A DNA stretch of 7,723 bases, from positions 1-7,723 of the forward strand of contig PLRZ01000471.1 of the NCBI GenBank assembly GCA_003164075.1, given 5' to 3'. A model generated the notes under the pieces. It was given only the letters and a program-made list of their open reading frames with translations, made no database searches and was not told the origin of the DNA. Positions 1-6,581 of the stretch are shown here, piece by piece. The position numbers and the translations under genes were made by a program. Numbering within the stretch: position 1 is the stretch's first letter; each line of letters begins with the position of its first letter. The stretch is from Bryobacterales bacterium (lineage in GTDB: Bacteria > Acidobacteriota > Terriglobia > Bryobacterales > Bryobacteraceae).

Positions 1-1
1 C

Positions 2-2881
2 GTCAACATGCTGCTGCGCGCCATGGGCCTCTATGGCGACCCGTCTACTAACTCGAATCCCGCAGGTGGCTTTGGCCCGGCGTCGGCCGACCAACTCGCC
101 ACGTTCGTGCTGCCGTCGCTCGTCGTGGGCGATGGCAGCGGTACTGCGGAAATCGCGGCTGAACAGGTCGTGCCGATTCTCGGGGGCGGCACGAACACCT
201 GGTACACGGTCACCAGCGATGGCGCGGCGCTGGGCAGCGATGCACAGGTCAACCTGAATCCCGATGGCAGTTACTCGTTCCAGTACACCGATGGCAGTGA
301 CAACCTCAACGTGCTGGATATCGCCGATGCGCTGGCCGCCGGCTATGTCACCGCCACCTCCCAGACGATCCTCGAAACCCAGTTCCAGTTCCAAGGAATC
401 ATCAGCAGCCAGAAGCCCTTCCGCGACTGGCTCGCCGAGGTGCTCAACTGCTGCCTGGGGTTCTACGCCTGGGAGTTTGGCCGGTTGAAGCTTGGCTGCC
501 GTATCAACGCCAGCGCCGCGGACGCCTACACCATCGGCAACATCCTGTTCCAGAGCCTGCGGCTCACGCCCATTCAGGCCGCCTTCGAGCACCTGGTGCT
601 TTCGTTTGCCGATGTCGCCTATCAGTTCCAGGCGAACACGGCCGACTACTGCGACAAGAGTCACGCGGCTTACTACGGCCGCGCCGGGTCGCCGCTCACC
701 AGCCAAATGCACTCGGTGGGCATCTCGACGCTCAGCCAAGCCCTGCGCATCGGCGCTACCCGCACGCGCGAGGAGATCGGCGGTGTCACGCCCATGGAGT
801 GGCGCAATGCGCGCGCCGCCTCCTGGCAAACGACCCTCCTGGGCCTCGGCAACGAGGTCGGGCAGGTCGTGTCGATGACCCATCCGGACATCCCCGGCGC
901 CCGCGGAACCTGCAACGTCTCGGGTTCGACAGCCACCTGGGTGAGCGGCGATCCGTGGACCTATGCCGGGACGGCTAATGGCGACACCGAGCTCATCGAT
1001 AAAGTCATCCTGATCGGCAGCTCGCAGCTAACAATCACGGCGGTGGCGGCCGACGGCTCCACGATCACCACCAACCCTGCGCCGCCCAGTGGGAACGGCC
1101 TGTCGTTCCACGTCATCACCATGTGCTTCCGCATCCAGAAATGGAGCCTCAAGAAGGACTGGTCCGTGCAGATCGAGGGGCAGACCGTGACTGCCTCGAT
1201 GTATGACCTGGATGTCGGGCCGAAGCCCATGGACGTTGCGCCCGCGCCCATGCCTGCGTTGTTCAATCCCATTCCGCTCGGTCCGGCGTGGGCTCCGTAT
1301 CAAGTGCAAGCGGCGGCCAACGACGCTCTCTTTCCTGGCGAGTGGACATTCGACTCGGATCAAGTGTACGTGCCGTTGCAGGACGGAAGCCAGCAAGCCA
1401 CCCTAGTGATCACCGGAAAGCTGCCGGTGAATGAGTTTAGCGCGACGGGCGCGGGGGCGCCGGGCATCGGCTCGATCATGCGAGGCACGGGCGGATCGTT
1501 GCCGGCGAGCACCACGCTGTGGGTATCGCTGTGCGCGCTAGATGCGAACGGGGTTCCTTCGATCCCGGCGAACATCGCGATCATCGGGACCGGTCCAGCG
1601 GCCGGCGGGACGTTCACGCTCCATGACATCACGTGGCCGGCGGTCGCGGGGCTCGCTTCGTACGTCCTGTTCGCCGGAACCGAGCCCGACCTGATTTGTG
1701 CGCAGGCAACCGGGACGTTGACCGCTGGCCCAGGCAACACCTACACGCCGGCTTCGATCACCTTCGGGGGTCCGGTGGTGCGGTCCACCTGGGCGCTGCC
1801 TTCGCCCTACGTCGGCAAGGTGCGGATTAAATCGAAGCTCCTGCGGCATTCGGGCGTGGTGGGGGCGGCGGTTCTGAGCGTCTCCACGAATACGATTGTT
1901 TCGGCGGATATGGTCGATACCTCCGGCACACCGTTCAACGCGGCGGGGCGGGTGCTGTCGATCATTGGGCGGCCCAACGCCAGCACGCCATTCGCGAACT
2001 TCCATATCACCGCGCATGTGCCATCGACAGGAACGTTCACGCTGGACCGCGATCCCACCGGGATTGTGCTTCCGGGGGATGCATTCACGATTCGCAATAA
2101 GGCGGACAACCTGACCAGCACGGCGGCGGCGGTGACTTCCGTCAACGACAACGGATACAAGAACTCGCTCAACTCGTACGGTGGGCTGACGGCCGGCGTG
2201 GAGGTGGGGAATCTGATCCGGGTCATCGCGAACACCGGACGTGGGCAGCCTCCGAGCACCATCACGGCGAACACCAATACCGGGCTTAGTTTCCAGCCTC
2301 CCCTGACCATGGACAACACGTCGGGGTGGATTGTCGAAGGTCCAACCTGGGCTTTCCAGGCGGATTCCACCAGCGCTCCCAACGCGGACCCGGCGACCGC
2401 GGTTACTCTGACCGTGCCGACGGCGAACTTCATCAAGCAACCGATGTTGATTGGCGGCTTTACCGTGGACACGAACGGCAACGAGTCGCCCGATGAGGAC
2501 GCGCCGATCCGGGAAGATTGGGTTTACGGTGCGGCCGGCAACAACGCCTCTCCGGGCGCCACCTTGCAGGTGGACGGGACGCTGGCGATTGGGAGTAATC
2601 AGGCCCCTCCCTTGCAGTTGAACGCCAACCGGACGCCGAGCGCGGTGATTGGGTTGGTGGGCACCGCTCCGACCGGCGCGGGTTTGACGGTGAATATCAA
2701 CGTGGGCGGGACCCTTTGGATGACGCTCACGATTGCGGCGGGGGACCTTTCGGTGCAGGCCACCAGCGCGCAGTTGACGGCGGGGGGGCAGATTGCCGGC
2801 GGTGCCAGCATCACGTTGGACATCACTGCCGTCGGGACCACGGTTCCGGGGTCGGATCTTTCGGCGTTCATTTACCTTTGA
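2..2881 (+). CDS. Phage tail-tip / central tail protein (gpJ- or Phage-tail_3-like), 5' partial
   Basis: The frame is open to the left edge, so the N-terminus lies upstream. The first in-window ATG (8) is probably internal. Numbering from that ATG gives 957 residues. Residues about 118-165 read as the conserved core of phage tail-tip proteins: a beta strand (ETQFQFQGIISS), then a helix (PFRDWLAEVLNCCLG) and a strand ending GRLKLG. Residues about 278-295 (GLGNEVGQVVSMTHPDIPG) and 373-403 (FRIQKW...SMYDLD) match the later part of that core. Between them, about 298-372, sits an extra beta module. Downstream are an FN3-like domain (about 500-595, with WPAVAGLASYVLFAGTEPD), two related beta modules (about 612-697 and 698-785) and a C-terminal cap module (about 868-957, GTAPTGAGLTVNINVGGTLW...VGTTVPGSDL). 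By family knowledge such proteins form the hub at the tail end and contact the host. The stop is followed after one base by the next start. The fold and role are inferred from recognisable motifs, not from a database search. Confidence 0.78.
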   Translation, partial: VNMLLRAMGLYGDPSTNSNPAGGFGPASADQLATFVLPSLVVGDGSGTAEIAAEQVVPILGGGTNTWYTVTSDGAALGSDAQVNLNPDGSYSFQYTDGSDNLNVLDIADALAAGYVTATSQTILETQFQFQGIISSQKPFRDWLAEVLNCCLGFYAWEFGRLKLGCRINASAADAYTIGNILFQSLRLTPIQAAFEHLVLSFADVAYQFQANTADYCDKSHAAYYGRAGSPLTSQMHSVGISTLSQALRIGATRTREEIGGVTPMEWRNARAASWQTTLLGLGNEVGQVVSMTHPDIPGARGTCNVSGSTATWVSGDPWTYAGTANGDTELIDKVILIGSSQLTITAVAADGSTITTNPAPPSGNGLSFHVITMCFRIQKWSLKKDWSVQIEGQTVTASMYDLDVGPKPMDVAPAPMPALFNPIPLGPAWAPYQVQAAANDALFPGEWTFDSDQVYVPLQDGSQQATLVITGKLPVNEFSATGAGAPGIGSIMRGTGGSLPASTTLWVSLCALDANGVPSIPANIAIIGTGPAAGGTFTLHDITWPAVAGLASYVLFAGTEPDLICAQATGTLTAGPGNTYTPASITFGGPVVRSTWALPSPYVGKVRIKSKLLRHSGVVGAAVLSVSTNTIVSADMVDTSGTPFNAAGRVLSIIGRPNASTPFANFHITAHVPSTGTFTLDRDPTGIVLPGDAFTIRNKADNLTSTAAAVTSVNDNGYKNSLNSYGGLTAGVEVGNLIRVIANTGRGQPPSTITANTNTGLSFQPPLTMDNTSGWIVEGPTWAFQADSTSAPNADPATAVTLTVPTANFIKQPMLIGGFTVDTNGNESPDEDAPIREDWVYGAAGNNASPGATLQVDGTLAIGSNQAPPLQLNANRTPSAVIGLVGTAPTGAGLTVNINVGGTLWMTLTIAAGDLSVQATSAQLTAGGQIAGGASITLDITAVGTTVPGSDLSAFIYL
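899..1126 (+). other. Beta module inserted in the tail core of the tail-tip protein
   Basis: Residues about 298-373 of the first protein separate two pieces of the tail core (a 'GQVVSMTHPDIPG'-like strand pair and an 'FRIQKW' strand). The insert has the pattern WVSGDPWTY, then DKVILIG, then LTITAVAADGSTITT, then LSFHV. This resembles the modules near residues 612-785 of the same protein: a strand naming a position, a G-rich turn, an 'I-x-A' strand, a short hydrophobic strand and a final 'F-x-V/I' strand. Insertion of small beta domains into this core is known in gpJ-type proteins. The boundaries are estimates by eye. Confidence 0.45.
1505..1792 (+). other. Fibronectin type III-like domain in the tail-tip protein
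   Basis: Residues about 500-595 show an FN3-like strand order. LWVSLCALDANGVPS is a strand with a turn, HDITWPAVAGLASYVLFAGTEPD gives the typical tryptophan strand followed by the tyrosine strand, and CAQATGTL...TYTPASI closes the sheet. FN3 domains after the tail core are common in phage tail-tip proteins and may help surface attachment. The Trp and Tyr positions support the call. It could be another Ig-like sandwich. Confidence 0.55.
1841..2362 (+). repeat. Two diverged tandem beta modules in the tail-tip protein
   Basis: Residues about 612-697 and 698-785 look like two diverged copies of one fold. Copy 1 has AAGRVLSIIGRPNAS, then FHITAHVPSTGTFTLDRD, then PGDAFTIRN. Copy 2 has EVGNLIRVIANTGRGQPP, then STITANTNTGLSFQPPL, then TSGWIVEGPTW. 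The shared order is G-x-(2-3)-hydrophobic strand, a G/N-rich loop, an 'I-T-A' strand, a hydrophobic strand after a Gly-Thr or Gly-Leu, and a closing strand with F or W. The copy 2 pattern recalls 'IRIIxGTGxGQ...I' modules seen across phage structural proteins. The repeat is at protein level and I see no DNA-level identity. Confidence 0.5.
2609..2878 (+). other. C-terminal cap module of the tail-tip protein
   Basis: Residues about 868-957 form a compact module with a recognisable phage pattern: IGLVGTAPTGAGLTVNINV, then GTLWMTLTIAAGDLSVQ, then a spacer, then ITLDITAVGTTVPGSDL. I recall the 'GTAPTGA...(V/I)NGT...TIAAG...VGTTxPGxDL' pattern from the ends of many phage tail and fibre proteins, often as a lone C-terminal beta sandwich. 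It ends naturally just before the TGA, which argues that the gene stops here and does not continue into the next frame. Confidence 0.6.
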
Positions 2882-2882
2882 C

Positions 2883-5800
2883 ATGGCAGCCATCTCCAAA
2901 CTCGAACCGCATCGCTCGATGTATCTGCGCGGCTTCGACCGGCGCGGTGCGGCGGCGTCGATGCACGATGCGTCGGCCAGCGGGTTTACGGTCAGCGGGT
3001 GCTGGAGCGATCAGGCGGACTTTGCGGTGGCGGTGCTGTTCGATGCGGACGATGTATACGGGCACTTGTACACGTCGCGATATCTGCCGGACTTCTCGCT
3101 GGCCGGCGTGACGCTCGACTTCGATCTGGCGCTGACGGGCTGCCAGAGCCCCGCAAGTCAGAAGTACCAGTCGGTGCCGTGGGGGTCGCTGAGTTATATC
3201 AAGCGGACGGTGAGTGGCGGCGCGGTGACCGAGATTCAGGGGTCGGTATCACTGCTCGGCGGGGCGGCGGCCGGCGGCACGTCCGCGACGGCGACGGTTA
3301 CGCTGTCGGGCACTCCCGCTACCGGCGACAGGCTGTACATCTACTATCTCGGGAACACGGGGTACGACACCGGGATTGGGCAGTCGTACTCTATTGCGAC
3401 TGGCGACAGCGTGGCGGATGTGGCCGCTAAGTTGGCGGGGTTAGTGGCCACCCTAAACGCCACCGATTCCACTACCTACCCGCTGACTGCCAGCAGCTCG
3501 GGGGCTGACGTGACGTTTACTGCGCCGGCCGGGGCAGATGGGAACGATATCGCCCTGCTGGCGATGGCTGCGGGAGGAACGACGTTCACACCAACGTGGC
3601 TGTTACTGGGCGGCGGCACCGACCCGGCGTCGATACATGTTCACCTCGATTTCTCCGCGTTGGGGTTGGCGTCCGCGCGGCAAGTGTGGTTGACGTTGGC
3701 GCCTCCGGTGTCTCCGCAGTATGGGAGCTTTCCAGGGTGCGAATGGTCCGCGGTGTTCTCGAATTGGACGGTCGGCGATCCGGGCGGCGTGACTCCGCTG
3801 AAGCTGGCGGGGCCGGGATCGGTGACAATCACATCCAGTGATTTGTGGGCGACGCGGGCGGGGAGCGGGTGGGCGCAGGTGGCCGGGTGGTACGGCGGCG
3901 GGTTCGCGTATCAGAGCGCCAACGCCGGCGACACGGTCACGGTGAAGTACTCCTGCCAGTCGGTGCACAACCTGTATTGGGGCACGGCGCTCTCTACGGC
4001 GGGCGGCGCGATCAGCGTCTCGGTGGACGGAGGGGCTGCCGTGGCGGTGAGCGCATACTCGCTGCAATCTGCGGCGAGTCCGACCTCGGGGCGGAGACTG
4101 ATCGCGGCGGCCGTGGCGGCGGGCACACACGCGGTAGTGCTTACGGTGGCGAGCGGTACATGTCTGTTCGACTACCTCCAGGCCGCGATCCTGAGCGATC
4201 CGGTTGCGCTGGCAGCGACGTACCCGGCGGTGAGTTGCGCCTGCGACTTCGACACCGGGCAGACTTACCAGATCGCGCCGGCTCGCCTGCTGTGGATCTT
4301 GAGCCAGGCGGGTTTCGCGGGGGACATTGATTTCTACGCGGGGGTGTTTTTCGCGCTCAAGCGGGTACGGAACGGCGGTCATTTCCGCCAAGCGACGGTG
4401 ACGCTATCGCTGCCGCCGCTTACTCCTCTTTCCGGCACCGTGTGGATTACGGTGGGCGGTGCGACCGGCTCTGGCACTACTGTGAGCGGCGATACGAGTA
4501 CCGGCGGCAATCCTACCGGGAGCGGTGTATTGGGCGGGACCGTATTCGGAGCAGCGGCTATCTCATGCGATACGCTTCTGACCATCGCGCGGAGGCTGGC
4601 AAACGCGATCAACGGTATGTTTGTGGGGATCTGGGCCGCGGCCAGCATAAGCACTCCTGGGCAGTTAATCATTGCGGTCCTGAGTCCGATTAATGGGTTC
4701 AGCCTGGACGTCTCGCTCTCGTCGGATTCGACGCTTACCCTGTCCGTCACCGGCGATATTGGAATCGGCGGAGTAGGGGGAAATGAGGGAACTTGGGCGG
4801 TAGCGCCCACCAAGAATGCCGCTGCCGGGGTGGTGCCCGAGACCGCCCCGCTGAACCGGGCTTTTGTGGACTATCTCACTGACTTGGCGGCGCTGGTGCA
4901 AGCGGCCGGGCAGACGATGACAGTCGCGTTTTCGCAGGAATTGCTCGCCCCGCCGGATTTGCAGACATGCACGATTCCGTCCGTGACATTCGGGTTCTTC
5001 AACTATTTCGGCACCGGATATGTCCACTCGATTACGCTGGGCGCTACCACCTACAGCTACACCCAACTCGCAACCGATGGGTCTGGCGATATCGCTAATG
5101 CGCTTGCCTTTCTCGTGAATACCGACCCCAATGCGGTGGCCCTGGCGAACGTAAGCGCAAATAACGTTTCGTTGATAACCGCCGGCCCAGGTCTGGTCGC
5201 GTGTTCAGCTTCCGATGGGAACGGCCCTGGCACGCTGGCATCGAGCGCGTGGTGCCAGCGATTCGCCAGCGGAGCGACGGTACTGACGGCTACCGGGTTC
5301 GGGTCGTGGGGCGCGGGCGTCGTGGACGGAGTGAGCGGGTCCGGCCCGCAGACCGTCGAGCAAATCGGACACGGGTACGTCACCGGGAACAGCGTGCACA
5401 TCGCGCAAGGATCGGACGGAGCGGTCTGGTCGGTGACCGTCACGGACGCGGACCACTACCAGTTGACCACGCCGGTATCGGGGACGGCGTTCACGGTAGC
5501 GGCGGGCGCAACCACCCTGATCGACCTTCAGACGGCGCAATGCTGCTTCAACCCCACAACGGTCACCGCGTACTTGACGAACTGCTATCTCCAAGCGACG
5601 GGGATTCTGGCGGCGGCGGGATTGGTTCCGTGGCTGCAATTTGGGGAGGTGGGCTGGTGGTTCTTCTCGCGGCTAATGAATGAGGCTATCGGGTACGCGA
5701 GCTGGACGGCTCCGGTTTCCATCGGCACGGTGGCGGCGCACGGGCTGGCGAGCGGGCAGACGGCGATTGTGGCGGCGGTGAAGGGCACGACGGCGGCGAA

Positions 5801-6512
5801 TGGGACGTGGCCGATCACGGTTACGGACTCGACGCACTTCACGGAGACGGGATCGAGCGGGAATGCGGCGTGTGCGGGCGGCGGTACGGTGTCCGGCGGC
5901 GGGATGGCATATTACGACGCCTACACCGCGGCGGCGGCTCTGACGGCGCTGGGGCGCGCGCTGGCCAGCTTCTGGACGCAGGACGACGACCCGAGCGTCA
6001 ACTCGTATGCGGACGCTAATTTCCTCCGGGGGCTGGTCTATACGCACATGCATGCCATCGCGCAGGCGGTCAAGGCTGCGTACTCGGGAGCGAAGATCGA
6101 GTGGTTGCTACCGCTCGACACCAACAATCCGACCGTCTATTGGAACGCCGGGTATCCGTACCCGCAGGGCGGCCGGATGAACAACTACGTCAACATCCCC
6201 TCCCAGTACATAGCTCCGAACGGGGACATTGACCGCGTGAAGTTGGAGGCGCTCTCCTGGGGTGCTTCATACCTGAACCTGGATCTCGCGAAGGCGGCCA
6301 TGGCTTATGGGTGCGCGGTGCTGACTTATACCAAGTCGGCGACGGCCTACCTCATGCCTTGGTTCAACGGGGCTTGCGCCTGGACGGCGCAATACCTGGC
6401 GGCGGCAAACGCGGGAATACCGCTGATCTGCTTTTGGGCGGTCGATCATCTGACGCTGCTCAGTTGGCCGCTACCCTTGCCGACCAACAAACGGCGCGCC
6501 CGGTTGTTCTGA
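2883..6512 (+). CDS. Giant modular phage tail protein with a split TIM-barrel-like (glycosidase-like) core
   Basis: I chose the ATG at 2883 (1209 residues). It lies one base after the upstream TGA, and the longer TTG-started reading would overlap the conserved end of gene 1. No Shine-Dalgarno is visible, so coupling to gene 1 is likely. Residues 1-120 are a charged N-terminal domain (SMYLRGFD, DADDVYGHLYTSRYLPDFSL, VPWGSLSYI). About 250-300 continue it (LDFSALGLASARQVWLTLAP). About 320-440 look like a carbohydrate-binding-type beta sandwich. Alternating helix-strand segments at about 447-496, 652-690, 888-937 and 1008-1195 resemble a beta/alpha barrel. Glu686 (FSQEL) and Glu922 (QFGEVGWW) sit at strand ends, as catalytic acids do in glycosidases. 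Beta modules at about 500-622, 709-785, 829-881 and 944-1007 interrupt it. No signal peptide or membrane helix is seen. Its place after a tail-tip gene suggests a tail component. RcGTA-type tail proteins also carry TIM-barrel domains. A TIM-barrel non-contractile tail-sheath-type protein is an alternative I cannot exclude. Enzyme activity is untested inference. Confidence 0.62.
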   Translation: MAAISKLEPHRSMYLRGFDRRGAAASMHDASASGFTVSGCWSDQADFAVAVLFDADDVYGHLYTSRYLPDFSLAGVTLDFDLALTGCQSPASQKYQSVPWGSLSYIKRTVSGGAVTEIQGSVSLLGGAAAGGTSATATVTLSGTPATGDRLYIYYLGNTGYDTGIGQSYSIATGDSVADVAAKLAGLVATLNATDSTTYPLTASSSGADVTFTAPAGADGNDIALLAMAAGGTTFTPTWLLLGGGTDPASIHVHLDFSALGLASARQVWLTLAPPVSPQYGSFPGCEWSAVFSNWTVGDPGGVTPLKLAGPGSVTITSSDLWATRAGSGWAQVAGWYGGGFAYQSANAGDTVTVKYSCQSVHNLYWGTALSTAGGAISVSVDGGAAVAVSAYSLQSAASPTSGRRLIAAAVAAGTHAVVLTVASGTCLFDYLQAAILSDPVALAATYPAVSCACDFDTGQTYQIAPARLLWILSQAGFAGDIDFYAGVFFALKRVRNGGHFRQATVTLSLPPLTPLSGTVWITVGGATGSGTTVSGDTSTGGNPTGSGVLGGTVFGAAAISCDTLLTIARRLANAINGMFVGIWAAASISTPGQLIIAVLSPINGFSLDVSLSSDSTLTLSVTGDIGIGGVGGNEGTWAVAPTKNAAAGVVPETAPLNRAFVDYLTDLAALVQAAGQTMTVAFSQELLAPPDLQTCTIPSVTFGFFNYFGTGYVHSITLGATTYSYTQLATDGSGDIANALAFLVNTDPNAVALANVSANNVSLITAGPGLVACSASDGNGPGTLASSAWCQRFASGATVLTATGFGSWGAGVVDGVSGSGPQTVEQIGHGYVTGNSVHIAQGSDGAVWSVTVTDADHYQLTTPVSGTAFTVAAGATTLIDLQTAQCCFNPTTVTAYLTNCYLQATGILAAAGLVPWLQFGEVGWWFFSRLMNEAIGYASWTAPVSIGTVAAHGLASGQTAIVAAVKGTTAANGTWPITVTDSTHFTETGSSGNAACAGGGTVSGGGMAYYDAYTAAAALTALGRALASFWTQDDDPSVNSYADANFLRGLVYTHMHAIAQAVKAAYSGAKIEWLLPLDTNNPTVYWNAGYPYPQGGRMNNYVNIPSQYIAPNGDIDRVKLEALSWGASYLNLDLAKAAMAYGCAVLTYTKSATAYLMPWFNGACAWTAQYLAAANAGIPLICFWAVDHLTLLSWPLPLPTNKRRARLF
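3276..3578 (+). repeat. Tail module A (strand-helix-strand), copy 1 of 3
   Basis: Residues about 132-232 of the giant protein show ATATVTLSGTPATGDRLYIY (strands), then GDSVADVAAKLAGLVATLN (amphipathic helix), then GADVTFTAPAGADGNDIAL (strands). This is the pattern of phage modules in which a beta hairpin precedes a 'GDT..DIA..LA..IN' helix and a closing 'V.LTA..AG' hairpin. Two further diverged copies lie in the same protein. Confidence 0.55.
3840..4202 (+). other. Carbohydrate-binding-like beta sandwich in the giant tail protein
   Basis: Residues about 320-440 contain AGDTVTVKYSCQSVHNLYWG, AISVSVDGGAAVAVSAY and an end segment AGTHAVVLTVASGTCLFDYL. A 'GD-x-V' strand, a 'V-x-V-D-G-G' hairpin and a final 'AGTHxVxLT' strand are typical of galactose-binding-like or CBM-type jelly rolls that sit beside hydrolase domains. 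Ligand binding is inferred from this form only. Confidence 0.45.
4380..4748 (+). repeat. Tail module A, copy 2 of 3 (longest)
   Basis: Residues about 500-622: a strand pair (RQATVTLSLPPL, GTVWITVGGATG), a long Gly/Thr/Ser loop, a helix (SCDTLLTIARRLANAINGM), then strands (GQLIIAVLSPINGFSLDVSL). It keeps the helix and closing hairpin order of copy 1 but has an expanded loop. It falls between two helix-strand segments assigned to the barrel. Confidence 0.45.
5007..5237 (+). repeat. Tail module A, copy 3 of 3
   Basis: Residues about 709-785: strands (YVHSITLGATTYSYTQL), helix (GSGDIANALAFLVNTDPNAV), then ALANVSANNVSLITAGPGLV. This is the closest of the three to the consensus 'V.LG.T.Y.Y...DG.....A.AL...IN.D..A...A.......LTA..PG'. 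It directly follows the strand carrying Glu686. Confidence 0.55.
5367..5903 (+). repeat. Two FCCH-like beta modules flanking the putative catalytic-strand segment
   Basis: Residues about 829-881 read GHGYVTGNSVHIAQ, then AVWSVTVTDADHYQLTTPV. Residues about 944-1007 read AAHGLASGQTAIVAAVKGTT, then NGTWPITVTDSTHFTETG, then a GGGTV end. Both follow the pattern 'HG(L/Y)-x-(S/T)G-x-x-V/I ... W-x-(V/I)TVTD-(A/S)-(D/T)H(Y/F)-x-(L/E)T'. Related modules in phage proteins are often annotated as like the FCCH domain of ubiquitin-activating E1. The two copies bracket residues 888-937, the segment with the GEVGWW motif. The pairing is clear by eye, but the domain name is from memory. Confidence 0.6.
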
Positions 6513-6563
6513 GCTTCCAATACCAGGACCACCTTCCGCCTTCCTCGATTACAGCTTCGTCAA

Positions 6564-6572
6564 AGAAAGGAC
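6564..6572 (+). promoter_or_regulatory. Ribosome-binding site of the 86-residue gene
   Basis: AGAAAGGAC contains an AAAGGA Shine-Dalgarno-like core (6566-6571) that ends 10 bases before the ATG at 6582. The same nine bases precede the next gene. No promoter or terminator hairpin is evident in the 69-base gap (6513-6581), so transcription most likely continues from upstream. Confidence 0.7.
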
Positions 6573-6581
6573 AACATCACC

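Noticed and set aside
2782..2788. Run of seven G where the frame of the giant gene is already open, so a +1 shift could fuse the two genes
   Set aside because: The tail-tip protein ends in a complete-looking module and the next gene has a sensible ATG. The fusion would destroy the cap module. Only read-level or proteomic evidence would revive this.
2793..2882. Upstream TTG start extending the giant protein by 30 residues
   Set aside because: The extension would encode Arg/Pro-rich sequence overlapping the conserved end module of the tail-tip protein. The ATG at 2883 right after the stop is the better start.
2878..2883. Perfect TTGACA (-35 consensus)
   Set aside because: It is created by the stop-start junction, and no -10-like box appears at about 17 bases downstream.
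1538..2899. Long antisense open frame of 453 codons on the minus strand
   Set aside because: It is Arg/Gly/Pro-rich low-information sequence lying fully opposite the recognisable tail-tip modules, as expected from a GC-rich gene read backwards. No domain is recognisable.
3603..4391. Minus-strand open frame of 262 codons opposite the giant gene
   Set aside because: It is Arg/His-rich shadow sequence, with no ribosome-binding site or recognisable domain.
6513..6581. Possible terminator or promoter in the largest intergenic gap
   Set aside because: I see no stable inverted repeat followed by T residues and no paired -35/-10 boxes. Only the ribosome-binding site is supported.
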